A DNA stretch of 57,506 nucleotides from NCBI GenBank assembly GCA_002418205.1, contig DIDP01000063.1:30295-87800 (forward strand). Reading direction: 5' to 3'. The position numbers were made by a program, and so were the translations under genes. Source of the DNA: Anaerolineales bacterium UBA5797 (GTDB lineage: Bacteria > Chloroflexota > Anaerolineae > Anaerolineales > Villigracilaceae). Of this stretch, positions 1 to 8,503 are shown piece by piece (within the stretch, counting starts at the first letter, position 1; every line of letters begins with the position of its first letter). Under the pieces are notes generated by a model. The model saw nothing but the letters and a program-made list of their open reading frames with translations, did no database searches and was not told the origin of the DNA.

Positions 1-1
1 C

Positions 2-1540
2 ATCGATGGGACGACGGGCAGACTCAAAAGCGGCAGGGCTGTCAGGCACTGGGTCGTCGTCGAACGCATGCTCCCGATCGGCAGGCACTACCAGACCAGG
101 CATTTCGGCGGCAACGGCGGATGGGTCGAACTCTATAACCCGTTCACGAATATCCTCGAGGAATATTCCTATCTCGAATTTACCAACTCGATGAGCGAGA
201 GTGGCGCATGGGATGGGTTGTGGGTCAAGCGGCAGATCCAACCGTTGTTCAAGCCGCAACAGGCTTTGTTCCCAACGGCTGAGGGGCGCAAGGGCAGGGT
301 CGGCAACGCGGGAAAGAAGGATGCCGTCCCAAAGTGGAACGAAGAAAAACTGCGCGCGTTGATCGAAAAAAAACTACGGAATGGCAAAGCCCCGGAACGT
401 GTCCTCAACGAACTTTCACGGGCTGGGACCGGCTGGAGCATGGAAGAGATCGCAAGCCGCATCCCCAATATAAAGAAACCGGATTCGGCGCAAACGGACG
501 ACCTCGAGGCACTCACAGAGCATGTCTGCAAGAACCTGGGAATCGATTCCATCCCGCCGGAAGTTGGCGAATGGCTCAGGACACAGTCCGGAGGAAATCT
601 GTCTCTCGCAGCGGATCTGGCTTCCATTTTGCGCAATACCGGTGTGCTGTCTGTTGAGAATAAAAAAGGTGGTTTCACTGAGACGGTTATGCCACTGTTA
701 CAGGATGCAAATCCAGTCACAGACGTGATCGCCTCGGCATTCGTTGCACGAGCGCGGGATGCCATCAGGGTCATTCAGGCGGGACTGGCTGAAGAGCAGA
801 AAAAGGCTATCGAAGAATCAACAAAGAAAAAGTCGGATGATGAAGCGGAGACCGTCATCCCAAAAACGAAATTGCAGATCTTCAGAGTACGCAAGTATGG
901 CGACCCGATCATGATCGAGCAGGCAGGCGCCGACTTCAATACCAAGGCGGTGTCATCGAATTTTGGGGTGATCCCGTTGTATTGCCCGGAGGATGAAACC
1001 TGGAGCGCCATTGCCAAACATGTCAAGTTGAACCGCTCCGATGTCGACGAGTTGCGCAAGTTGCAGGTGCCTGACCAGTTCACCGTGAACCAGAAGATGA
1101 ACTGGCTGATCTATTCGGGTGAGGGCACCCGTCCGATGTGGACGGGCGATGAAAATGTTGATTGGAAGAGGGCGAAAGAAGTGCGGGCTGGCGCCATGGC
1201 ATATGCCGGACAACTCGTGACAGTGGATGGCGATGTGGAATTCTTCACCCGCCTGCGCGGTGACGATCCTGCAAAGATCAGAGTACCGATGAAGCGCATC
1301 GTTTGTTTCCGCAGGTCTGATTGGGGCAAGACCCATGCCACGCATCCATATCTGGTCGTCAAGGCAACCGCTGTGCGGGGCGACAACGTTTACAACGATA
1401 AGCCGCGCGGCGTGATCTATTCACCCGTGATGTTCGACCCGCGCGATTTTCCTTTCGCCGGCGGCAAACGGGTGCAGGCATTCTACATCCCCACAGCCTG
1501 GCTGGAACCTGTGGATCCCAGCGAGATTCACATTCCATGA
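2..1540 (+). CDS. Cysteine-peptidase-like protein, 5' end outside window
   Basis: The reading frame is open to the first bases of the window, so the true start lies upstream; the ATG at 68 is internal. The visible N-terminal part has HWVVV and, about 25 residues on, GGWVELYNPFTN. This spacing resembles the catalytic His and Asn/Asp block of C39/papain-like peptidases, whose Cys would be upstream. The remaining 400 or so residues are mostly soluble, with a Lys-rich segment near residues 95-145 and no family I can name. The stop is 10 nt before the next gene, so both are probably one transcript. The peptidase call is an inference from a short motif; the gene itself is certain. Confidence 0.6.
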   Translation: MDGTTGRLKSGRAVRHWVVVERMLPIGRHYQTRHFGGNGGWVELYNPFTNILEEYSYLEFTNSMSESGAWDGLWVKRQIQPLFKPQQALFPTAEGRKGRVGNAGKKDAVPKWNEEKLRALIEKKLRNGKAPERVLNELSRAGTGWSMEEIASRIPNIKKPDSAQTDDLEALTEHVCKNLGIDSIPPEVGEWLRTQSGGNLSLAADLASILRNTGVLSVENKKGGFTETVMPLLQDANPVTDVIASAFVARARDAIRVIQAGLAEEQKKAIEESTKKKSDDEAETVIPKTKLQIFRVRKYGDPIMIEQAGADFNTKAVSSNFGVIPLYCPEDETWSAIAKHVKLNRSDVDELRKLQVPDQFTVNQKMNWLIYSGEGTRPMWTGDENVDWKRAKEVRAGAMAYAGQLVTVDGDVEFFTRLRGDDPAKIRVPMKRIVCFRRSDWGKTHATHPYLVVKATAVRGDNVYNDKPRGVIYSPVMFDPRDFPFAGGKRVQAFYIPTAWLEPVDPSEIHIP

Positions 1541-1550
1541 CCCATCCCTG

Positions 1551-2630
1551 ATGCAGTTCCCGCAACGACATCTCTCCAGCACTGACAAATTCCTGCTCAC
1601 CGGACTGGGTTGTGGGATGTTCCTCGCCTGCCTGATGGCGGGATATTTCATTTATGTTGTCCAAAGCCTGCGGGGAACGGATCAACCCTCCCCGACGATT
1701 GATCCGGTTTTATTCAGCGATCCCACCTCCACGCCTGAGCCATTTCTCCAACCCTCCAATACAGCCCTGCCCACGGTCATCCCAACCCTCGCCGGGACGT
1801 TCCTCCCGACTCCGGTCCCATCGCCCATCCCCGGCTTTTTCAGCAATGACCCTCCTGCCGGAAAAATTGCCTTCACCTGTTATGTCAAACAGATCGACCA
1901 GATCTGCGTGATGAACGCCGACGGCACGAACCGCAGACAGTTGACGGATTTCAGCGCCACTGCCTTTTACCCGTCCGTTTCGCCCGATGGCGGGACGGTT
2001 TACTTTTCCTCGCGGCAGAGCGGAAGGTTCGAGATCTATTCCATCCCGATCAATGGCGGTGGTTTGGAGAAGTTGACGAATGATATCGGCAGTCTTTATG
2101 GACCGGAACTTTCGCCGGATGACGAGTGGATCGTCTTTGCGAATCAGGGCAGCGGACTGTGGCTGATGCGCCCCGACGGCAAAAATCCGCACCCGATCAC
2201 GGACCGCGATGATATCGATCCCACCTGGTCGCCGGATGGTTCGCAGATCGCGTTTGCGTCTTCGCGGGCGGGAGACAGACAATTGTTCGTGATGAACACC
2301 GATGGTTCGAACATCCGGCAGGTGACAGATTTGGATCACATGGGCGGACGCAGCGCCTGGTCGCCCGATGGGACGCGGCTCGCCTTTTATCGCGGTCCGG
2401 CTGGCGACCATAATATCTACATCATCAATACAGATGGGACCGGATTGGTGCAACTCACGAACGGCGGCGATAACCTTGGACCCTCGTGGTCGCCGGATGG
2501 AGATTGGATCGCGTTCACATCGTATCGTGACGGCAACAACGAGATCTATATCATACACCCCGATGGCACCGGCTTGACCCGCCTGACGAATAATTCCATT
2601 TCTGATTGGCAGCCGCGCTGGGGGAGATGA
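1551..2630 (+). CDS. Membrane-anchored PD40 (TolB-like) beta-propeller protein
   Basis: This is a 359-aa protein with a short cytoplasmic N-terminus and one membrane segment at about residues 13-37. A Pro/Thr/Ser-rich linker runs to about residue 105, followed by a propeller. Propeller blades repeat the PD40 signature: WSPDGSQIAFAS, WSPDGTRLAFYR and WSPDGDWIAFTS, each followed by a strand such as IYIINTDGTGLVQLT. The fold is typical of the TolB C-terminal region; here it would be displayed outside the membrane. Function is unknown, and sensing or scaffolding is a guess. It closely resembles the proteins at 21489 and 31094, so it belongs to a local paralogous family. It ends 12 nt before a convergent gene. 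Confidence 0.85.
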   Translation: MQFPQRHLSSTDKFLLTGLGCGMFLACLMAGYFIYVVQSLRGTDQPSPTIDPVLFSDPTSTPEPFLQPSNTALPTVIPTLAGTFLPTPVPSPIPGFFSNDPPAGKIAFTCYVKQIDQICVMNADGTNRRQLTDFSATAFYPSVSPDGGTVYFSSRQSGRFEIYSIPINGGGLEKLTNDIGSLYGPELSPDDEWIVFANQGSGLWLMRPDGKNPHPITDRDDIDPTWSPDGSQIAFASSRAGDRQLFVMNTDGSNIRQVTDLDHMGGRSAWSPDGTRLAFYRGPAGDHNIYIINTDGTGLVQLTNGGDNLGPSWSPDGDWIAFTSYRDGNNEIYIIHPDGTGLTRLTNNSISDWQPRWGR

Positions 2631-2642
2631 TCGATGCCGAAT

Positions 2643-3797
2643 TTATGGTGTCGGGACCGCGGTTGCAGTTCCGGGCAGGAAATCGAGCGTGGGCACGGGC
2701 GGAGGGGTGACCTGGAATCCCTCCTTGTCGGTGAACGTGAAGTAGGTCACCTGTCCCGGATAAATATCCACCCAATATTGCACATCCTTTTCCATGTAGT
2801 TGATCGTGATCTTGTACAAACCTGCCGGCAGGTCGCTTAACACCATGTTCTCCTGGTAATACGGATCGGGGTTGACCGCGCCCTGGGCGTAAGTGATCAC
2901 TCTCCGCAGCGGCACCCCCGAGGGCATCGGGCGCACCTCCACGGGGTAGTTGTTCAATAGTTTATTTTCATCGTCAGTCAGCCTGCCCACCAGCACACCC
3001 CAGCCTTGCGGCGGGGCGGTCCATAACTCGGGGTTATACGTGCTGTAGAACGTATTGGCTCCCCAGCGCACTTCGAAATGTAAATGCGGTCCCGTGGTCG
3101 CGCCGGTCGCGCCGACCAGACCGATCACGTCACCGGTTTGGACGTGCTGTCCGATCACCGCGATGACCTCACTCATGTGGGCATAGATCGTATAGAGCGG
3201 TTTGTCCTTGTAGCCGAAATCATGCTTGATGACCACCGCCTGCCCGTAGGGATCGCTGGTGTTGCCCTCGGCTCCCGAATACAAACCCCAGCCTGCCGAG
3301 ACCACCGTGCCGGGTCCGGCGGCAAGGATCTGCGCGCCTTCCGCGGCGTCGATGTCCACGCCGGTGTGGACGATGTTCGGTGCGAAGAACGTGCCGCCAT
3401 AACGGTATTCCGCCAAGGGCCAGTTGACGTTGTCCGCGGCGATGGGTCGAGCGAAGTAAAAATGATCGTAAGCGGAAACAGCCCACGGCACGGGATAAAG
3501 AGGCGGACGCCATCCCGAAACGGGTTCTGCGCCTGGAGTCGGGAGGACGAATCGGAACGGTTCGATGGTCGGACGCGGCGTCGGTTCAAACCCAGCCGGA
3601 ACCTGGGTTGCCGTTTCACCGGCGATCACCGCCGTTGGTGTGGGTCCCGTTTCCCCGGCGGATGAACAGGAGGAGGCGAGGAGGAGCCCCATGGTCAATA
3701 TCAAATGAGGGGCAAAGCGGTGGAGAAGCGAACTCCTCCTCGGATGGGAAATTGCTTTGGGCTGTTGCCCTCGCAATGACAGGGACAAATTCATCAT
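2643..3797 (-). CDS. M23-family peptidase lipoprotein
   Basis: This encodes a 384-aa lipoprotein with a LytM/M23 zinc metallopeptidase domain, expected to act on peptidoglycan outside the membrane. The metal-binding motifs are HTGVDIDA and, about 80 residues later, HLHFEV. A hydrophobic stretch ending in LLASSC gives a lipobox, and a Pro/Thr-rich linker follows. The start chosen is an ATG whose sequence ATGATGA overlaps the TGA of the upstream PD40 gene, so the two are translationally coupled; a longer frame upstream is only a His-rich shadow of that gene. Residues 3-16 after the start derive from a genomic repeat (3724-3781), so the functional signal peptide may begin later. Confidence 0.88.
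   Translation of the reverse strand: MMNLSLSLRGQQPKAISHPRRSSLLHRFAPHLILTMGLLLASSCSSAGETGPTPTAVIAGETATQVPAGFEPTPRPTIEPFRFVLPTPGAEPVSGWRPPLYPVPWAVSAYDHFYFARPIAADNVNWPLAEYRYGGTFFAPNIVHTGVDIDAAEGAQILAAGPGTVVSAGWGLYSGAEGNTSDPYGQAVVIKHDFGYKDKPLYTIYAHMSEVIAVIGQHVQTGDVIGLVGATGATTGPHLHFEVRWGANTFYSTYNPELWTAPPQGWGVLVGRLTDDENKLLNNYPVEVRPMPSGVPLRRVITYAQGAVNPDPYYQENMVLSDLPAGLYKITINYMEKDVQYWVDIYPGQVTYFTFTDKEGFQVTPPPVPTLDFLPGTATAVPTP
3724..3781 (-). repeat. Partial family-A palindromic repeat inside M23 signal-peptide region
   Basis: Read on the minus strand this begins GTCATTGCGAGGGCAAC, the outer arm seen at 36977, 38972 and 48824. The opposite arm is degenerate. It encodes SLRGQQPKAIS at the N-terminus of the M23 lipoprotein, so the repeat has been absorbed into the coding frame. 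Confidence 0.7.
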
Positions 3798-5641
3798 GGG
3801 ATGACTGTCGGCGGGGTGGGAGTGGATAGTGGTGTGTTCGATGGTGTCGGTGAATCGAGCGGCGTGGGACTGATGCTCGGCGTGCCGGTGGGACGCGGGG
3901 TGCGCGTGGGCAGCGGCGTGGAGGTGGGGAGGGGGGTGCGCGTTGGCGTGAGCGTGGGCGGCAACAAACGGGTCGGCGTGACGAGCACATCCGGCGGATA
4001 GAGTTGCAGCATGGCAGTGTACCAATCGAGACCCTCGGTCAACGCGAATTCCGTGAAGCGCGCCCCGCGATAATAAGTGCGCCAGTTTGGCAGGGCAGGC
4101 AGGCGCTCCCATCCGTATTGCAAAGCAAGCGAAGTGACATCCACCCAGTAACCCGGCGGCACATCGCTGTAGGTGCCACCCTGTTCGTACACCTGCGGAT
4201 CGAGGTTATAGCGGGCGCGCAGATCCCAGGGCTGGTCGCGCAATGGCTCGCCAAGCGAGCCATCCTGCAATTGGGCGCGCAGGTATAAACGCCAGTAGGT
4301 CTGCGAACCGAAATCCTCGCGCACGGCAACCATCCAGCCGGCGTTGGTCATCAGCGAGTTGATCGCGAAGGCGCGCCCGGTGTAAAGCCAGTCGTCACCG
4401 AAACCGGGATCGAGCGATGAAGTGATCGGTACGAAGGCATTCTCAAGACTCGCCAGCGCATCCCAGCCCACCTCCTGCTGGACGCGGCCGCGCAGGGCGT
4501 CGAAAGCTTCGTCCGCCAGATCGTGCAGTTGCGGATGAGGCGCCTGCACATCTTTCAAATCCACCAGTGACCATCTGCCCACGGCGCCTTCCGTGATCGG
4601 GTCTGCGACCGCCGCCCAAAGCGGAGCGGGCGTCAATTCGGCGGCGCGCTGAAAACTCTCAGACAGGGAACCGGGCATGACGAGGTTCGCCCAGATCAGT
4701 CCGTGCAGCGGACCGGGGAAGGGCGTGAGCGGTTGAAGGAGATTCCCATCGAGGGCATAGGTTGTGATGTAAGTCGAGTTCGGCGCAGGGACGGTGGTGA
4801 CGATCTGGTCGCCGAAGGAATTCCAGGCGGGCCAGTTCCCATCGCCAAGCCATTGGGCGGGGAAGTTCTGATCTGCATTCCAAATGTAAATGCCGCTGCG
4901 TCCGATGCTTTGGGAGGAGGAAGCCCAGGCGAGGCGACTCCCATCAGGCGACCAGACGGGATGCGACTCGGATGCAAGCGGCGTGTTGCTCAAATTACGG
5001 AAGCGGCCTTCGTCGGTGCGGTCGAGGTCGGCAAGGAACACTTCACCGTTCGAGATGAAGGCGATCTGCCTTCCACCCGGCGCCCAGGCAGGCGAATGAT
5101 CGGCGGCGGGCGAGTTCGTCAGCCGCACCTCACCGTTGAGCGGATCATCCGCGGACCCGATGGCGATCTCGAGGTTTTCGTCACGATAAGCCTCGTAAGC
5201 GATGAACGCTCCATCGGGCGACCAGGTGGGCGCGCCCTCATATTCGGGCGTATCGGTGAGTTGGGTTGTCTCGCCGCTGGTGAGGTCCAGCAGATACAGG
5301 TCCCAATGGCCGAGGCGGTTGGAGGCAAAAGCGATCTTCTCACCGTCCGGGCTGGGCGCGGGTGTGATGTCATCCCAATCGCCGGCGGTCAGACGCGTGA
5401 GCGGCATCGCTTCGGGGATGTAGGCAAAGAGGTGGGCGTAGCCATCCTCCTCAAAGGACAGGATGACAAGCTCCTCCGCGTTCCTCGGGACAACGGGATT
5501 GAACTCTTCGGTGGCTGTGGGTTCGGGTGTATCTTCGGGCGCGGACGTTGGTGTGATCTGCTGGGAGCATCCCAGGATGGAAATCCCGAGGATGACGAGG
5601 ATCAGGATCAGCGCGGGGAGGCGGAAAAATGATTTAGGCAT
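3794..5641 (-). CDS. PD40 beta-propeller lipoprotein with P/T-rich tail
   Basis: This is a 615-aa protein with a signal peptide ending in the lipobox ILGC (Cys at about 25). An acidic/Thr-Pro linker precedes a propeller with blades such as SPDGEKIAFASNR, WSPDGAFIAYEA and WSPDGSRLAWASS. The second half (about residues 330-560) has no blade motif. The last 50 residues are almost pure Pro/Thr/Leu repeats (TPTRTPLPTSTPLPTRTP), a low-complexity spacer. Its TGA overlaps the start of the M23 peptidase gene, and the upstream gene ends 12 nt away, so it lies mid-operon. A cell-envelope role alongside the M23 enzyme is inferred only from this linkage. Confidence 0.85.
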   Translation of the reverse strand: MPKSFFRLPALILILVILGISILGCSQQITPTSAPEDTPEPTATEEFNPVVPRNAEELVILSFEEDGYAHLFAYIPEAMPLTRLTAGDWDDITPAPSPDGEKIAFASNRLGHWDLYLLDLTSGETTQLTDTPEYEGAPTWSPDGAFIAYEAYRDENLEIAIGSADDPLNGEVRLTNSPAADHSPAWAPGGRQIAFISNGEVFLADLDRTDEGRFRNLSNTPLASESHPVWSPDGSRLAWASSSQSIGRSGIYIWNADQNFPAQWLGDGNWPAWNSFGDQIVTTVPAPNSTYITTYALDGNLLQPLTPFPGPLHGLIWANLVMPGSLSESFQRAAELTPAPLWAAVADPITEGAVGRWSLVDLKDVQAPHPQLHDLADEAFDALRGRVQQEVGWDALASLENAFVPITSSLDPGFGDDWLYTGRAFAINSLMTNAGWMVAVREDFGSQTYWRLYLRAQLQDGSLGEPLRDQPWDLRARYNLDPQVYEQGGTYSDVPPGYWVDVTSLALQYGWERLPALPNWRTYYRGARFTEFALTEGLDWYTAMLQLYPPDVLVTPTRLLPPTLTPTRTPLPTSTPLPTRTPRPTGTPSISPTPLDSPTPSNTPLSTPTPPTVIP

Positions 5642-5653
5642 GGATCAAGCCGA

Positions 5654-6052
5654 TCAAGCGGAATCAGCTTCACCCCGGACCGAACCGGATGAAGTCGAAT
5701 CTTGAGGCGGCTCCACATCGAATGTATAAGTCTGCGGCTCCGCCGAGGGTCCGTCCGGGTAGAAAAGTTTCGCCTCCAGGGTGAAGGGATTCTTCGGCTC
5801 GCCGCGGATGTGCAGTGTGAACTCGATCTTCCAACCCATCGGCTCGACGATGTTCGTGGATGCGACCTCCTCGCCATTGCCGTTGTTGAGCAGCACGTCG
5901 ATGTGCGGTCGCTTTTGGAACGGCGTCATTTCGATGTTGACGTGCAGGCGGCGTCCATCGGGATACGGCTGCGCCGAGAGGACGGTGATGCGCGTTTCCT
6001 CGGGCGTGGTGCGTTCGAGATTGTCTTCGGGAAAAAAGAAATCCATGGTCAT
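5654..6052 (-). CDS. Conserved hypothetical protein, small beta-rich
   Basis: This is a 132-aa soluble protein with no signal peptide or membrane segment. It starts MTMDFFFPEDNLERTTPEETRI, and the middle alternates polar and hydrophobic residues in strand-like blocks (LHVNIEMTPFQKRPHIDVLL, WKIEFTLHIRG). The tail is Ser/Glu-rich. I do not recognise the family; an immunoglobulin-like beta sandwich is possible. It sits 12 nt upstream of the PD40 lipoprotein gene and 38 nt downstream of the ParB-like gene on the same strand, so it is probably co-transcribed. An ATG two codons in is an equally good start. Confidence 0.6.
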   Translation of the reverse strand: MTMDFFFPEDNLERTTPEETRITVLSAQPYPDGRRLHVNIEMTPFQKRPHIDVLLNNGNGEEVASTNIVEPMGWKIEFTLHIRGEPKNPFTLEAKLFYPDGPSAEPQTYTFDVEPPQDSTSSGSVRGEADSA

Positions 6053-6090
6053 GGGTGAATTCTCATTTGGGCAATCAGATCAGCAGGTAA

Positions 6091-6921
6091 TTATTCATCA
6101 AACAGGAAGGTTGCTTCAGAGTACAGCCTGACGCCTTTCTTCTTCACGCGCTGACCGACCCACTGATCGAGGTATTCCTGTTTATATTCGATGGGCTTCG
6201 CGCTCGAAAGTTCGTGCAGCGGATAGTTCAAATGCAGCGCCCGCGGCGAGACCGTGAAGCGCGTGATGCCGGTGGGCAGCAGGATGTTCTGCCCGGCAAG
6301 TTTGAGCACGGTCCTGATCTTGAAATGTGGAAAGACCACCAGCGCCGTCAGGTCGGGATAGATCTTTTTGAACGGGTCGATCAATGTCTGGCTGGTGCGG
6401 TCGAGCGAGGCGCGGGTTTTATACGTGTTCACGATCTGGTGCAGTGTCTGGATGTGCACGGCAAGATCGCTCGGCGTCTCCTCCAGCAGATAAAGTTTGC
6501 CATCAGACAGACGTACATGCACCGGCACATATTTCGGCGCGTCGAGCGATTTCTGCGTATTCACCCTCACGAGTTTGATACCCTTGATCTTTCGCATGTT
6601 GCTGATCAGCGTATTATGACTCATCCCCCAGACAATGTGATTCCAGGTCTGCAGGTTCACATGCGGGTTGCCCGCCTCCACCACCTGCGCCACGATGTGC
6701 GGGAACTCCATCTCGCGCAGCGATGTCACCCGGTTGGCGCCATCGAGCACCATGTAACGGTCCGTGCCGTCGTTCAGCGGCATCACGATCGGCGGGTTGC
6801 GGATGATGCCCTGGGCGCGCAACTTTTCCACGAGCGGCAACGTGCGCTGCATATCGTGGTCTTCGTGCATGATCAAACTGTCGAGCGGGAGAATTCTAAG
6901 GTTGGGGAGGTTTGGAATCAT
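6091..6921 (-). CDS. ParB/SerK-like domain protein
   Basis: This encodes a 276-aa protein whose N-terminal 100 residues have the ParB/sulfiredoxin-fold pattern: LPLDSLIMHEDHD, then GIIRNPPIVMPL, then YMVLDGANRVTSLREMEFPHIVAQVV. The DGANR block is where ParB N-terminal and SbnI/SerK proteins carry a nucleotide-handling motif. There is no helix-turn-helix, which fits SbnI/SerK-like enzymes (ATP- or ADP-dependent serine kinases) better than a chromosome partition protein. The start is ATG at 6921; a TTG at 6957 overlapping the upstream stop would add 12 residues. Biochemical function is not established here. Confidence 0.6.
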   Translation of the reverse strand: MIPNLPNLRILPLDSLIMHEDHDMQRTLPLVEKLRAQGIIRNPPIVMPLNDGTDRYMVLDGANRVTSLREMEFPHIVAQVVEAGNPHVNLQTWNHIVWGMSHNTLISNMRKIKGIKLVRVNTQKSLDAPKYVPVHVRLSDGKLYLLEETPSDLAVHIQTLHQIVNTYKTRASLDRTSQTLIDPFKKIYPDLTALVVFPHFKIRTVLKLAGQNILLPTGITRFTVSPRALHLNYPLHELSSAKPIEYKQEYLDQWVGQRVKKKGVRLYSEATFLFDE

Positions 6922-6953
6922 CGGGCGAAGGATACCATACAAGAACCATCGTT

Positions 6954-7601
6954 TCAAACATCCAAACGTTTCAACGTGCTGACAAAATCCTCGGGGTATT
7001 CCGCTTTGAAGGTCAGCCGTTCGTGGGTCTCCGGATGGGAAAAGGTCAACGAGCAGGCATGCAACGCGGGACGCGCGATCAGGTCCGTTGTGGATGCGCC
7101 GTACAGCGGATCCCCCAAAAGCGGATGTCCCAACGCATAGGCATGGACGCGGATCTGATGCGTTCTCCCCGTCATCGGCTGCGCTTCGACCAACGCCGCG
7201 GCTTGATACCGTTTAATGACCTTGAACCTTGTCTCAGACGGTTTGCCGTTCTTATTGTCCACGACCGTGCGGTGCCTGTGACCCACGTTGGCGCGCAAGG
7301 GGAACTTTGTAACCTTCTCCTCCCACTTCGGATTCCCCTCCAGGATGGTGTGATAGATCTTTTCCGCTTCACGGTTCTCGAACTGCATGTTGAGCGCACG
7401 GTGCGACTCTGCCGTGCGCGCGAAGACCATCACGCCGCTGGTGATCTTGTCGAGGCGGTGGACGATCCATGTTTTCCCGAATCCCTCCTCGAGCAGTTTG
7501 ACGAGATACGGCGCGTCCTTCTCCCAGCCATCGGGCAGGACGGGAAGTCCGGAGGGTTTATTTACAACCAGGATATATTCATCTTTATGGAGGATTTGCA
7601 T
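6954..7601 (-). CDS. RluA-family pseudouridine synthase
   Basis: This is a 215-aa enzyme that isomerises uridine to pseudouridine in rRNA or tRNA. The catalytic motif IVHRLDKITSGVMVFA (Asp in HRLD) is at about residues 46-61, followed by the family's RTHQIRVHAYALGHPLLGDPLYG block. There is no S4 RNA-binding domain, and the protein is shorter than RluC/RluD (about 320 aa), resembling short single-domain members such as RluA/TruC types. The target position cannot be told from sequence. It is the first gene of a probable five-gene minus-strand run ending with the M23 peptidase. Confidence 0.88.
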   Translation of the reverse strand: MQILHKDEYILVVNKPSGLPVLPDGWEKDAPYLVKLLEEGFGKTWIVHRLDKITSGVMVFARTAESHRALNMQFENREAEKIYHTILEGNPKWEEKVTKFPLRANVGHRHRTVVDNKNGKPSETRFKVIKRYQAAALVEAQPMTGRTHQIRVHAYALGHPLLGDPLYGASTTDLIARPALHACSLTFSHPETHERLTFKAEYPEDFVSTLKRLDV

Positions 7602-7646
7602 GAACGTATTGTACTTCAGCGCGCAGGGTGGTTGTCACCTGATTGC

Positions 7647-7675
7647 TTGACACCCTTTCCATAAGCGCATATTAT
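7647..7675 (+). promoter_or_regulatory. Promoter, TTGACA-17-TATTAT, leaderless configuration
   Basis: The -35 is TTGACA (7647-7652) and the -10 is TATTAT (7670-7675), with a 17-nt spacer. Counting seven bases past the -10, as fits rnpB in this window, puts the transcript start at about 7682, one base before the ATG at 7683. No Shine-Dalgarno sequence is seen. Confidence 0.65.
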
Positions 7676-7682
7676 CCAATCC

Positions 7683-8498
7683 ATGAATGACAATGAAACC
7701 TTCAATCCCTTCCTGGTCGATTCGCTCAACCATCCGCTGGCAGGTCCCATCCGCAAGCTGCTCACGCGCGAAGGCAGGCGCGAACTGGACCAGATCCTGA
7801 TCGATGACGAGGAGAACATCCTGCAGGCGCTCGAAGCAGGCGTGGAGATCGAGTCGGTCTATTACGCGGGCGATGAAGTGATCTCTGAGAAGCTGAGAAA
7901 AAACCTCACGCCGGGAGCCACCATCCACGAGGTGGCAAAGCGCACCACCAAGAAACTATTCGAGAACGACAAGATCTCGCGCATCTTTGCGATTGCCGAA
8001 ACGCCGCAACCCAAAGGTCTGGAACTGCTGAAGACCATCAAGAAGGATATTGTTGTGTTGGAGGATTTGGGCATTTCCGGCAACATCGGCAATATCGTCC
8101 GGACATCGCTCGCGCTGGATCTGGGCGGGATGATCCTGCTCAACATGGATCCGCTCGATCTGTATGACCGTCGTCTCATCCGCGCCAGCCGGGGCTACAT
8201 GTTCTCCCTGCCCATTATGACCGTCCCGACGAAGGATTTCCTCGATTACTGCAAAACAAATAACGAGACCCTGCTCGTCACCGCGATGGACGCGGAAAAA
8301 AGTGTGGAGGAGATCGCTTCCATCCCTGAGCGGTTACTGATCGTCTTTGGGAGTGAGAAGGAAGGTTGTTCCCCCGCGATTGAAGTGGCGGCAACGATGA
8401 AGGTGCGAATCCCGATCAACCCGAGGGTCGAGTCGCTGAACGTCTCCGCCGCGGCGGGGATTACGCTGTTCAATCGGATCGGTTTCAATCGAATGTAA
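7683..8498 (+). CDS. TsnR/AvsR-like 23S rRNA 2'-O-methyltransferase (SpoU family)
   Basis: This is a 271-aa SPOUT methyltransferase. The three SpoU motifs are present: GNIGNIVRTSLAL (motif 1), LLIVFGSEKEGCS (motif 2) and IPINPRVESLNVSAAAGITLF (motif 3). From memory, the stretch RRLIRASRGYMFSLP and the 95-residue N-terminal domain match the thiostrepton-resistance enzymes TsnR/NshR more than the housekeeping RlmB/TrmH group. Those enzymes methylate A1067 of 23S rRNA and block thiopeptide binding. The equivalent adenine is present in this window at 55293. A housekeeping rRNA methylation role is equally possible, as no thiopeptide cluster is nearby. Confidence 0.8.
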   Translation: MNDNETFNPFLVDSLNHPLAGPIRKLLTREGRRELDQILIDDEENILQALEAGVEIESVYYAGDEVISEKLRKNLTPGATIHEVAKRTTKKLFENDKISRIFAIAETPQPKGLELLKTIKKDIVVLEDLGISGNIGNIVRTSLALDLGGMILLNMDPLDLYDRRLIRASRGYMFSLPIMTVPTKDFLDYCKTNNETLLVTAMDAEKSVEEIASIPERLLIVFGSEKEGCSPAIEVAATMKVRIPINPRVESLNVSAAAGITLFNRIGFNRM

Positions 8499-8503
8499 AT
8501 TGC

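Noticed and set aside
3798..4112. His/Ala-rich N-terminal extension of the M23 gene
   Set aside because: It is the antisense-frame reading of the Pro/Thr repeat coding for the end of the PD40 lipoprotein; the ATGATGA overlap gives a better start at 3797.
4703..5632. Long open frame of about 309 codons on the plus strand
   Set aside because: It lies entirely opposite the PD40 lipoprotein gene, lacks any recognisable domain, and has Arg/Gly-rich composition typical of shadow frames in GC-rich DNA.
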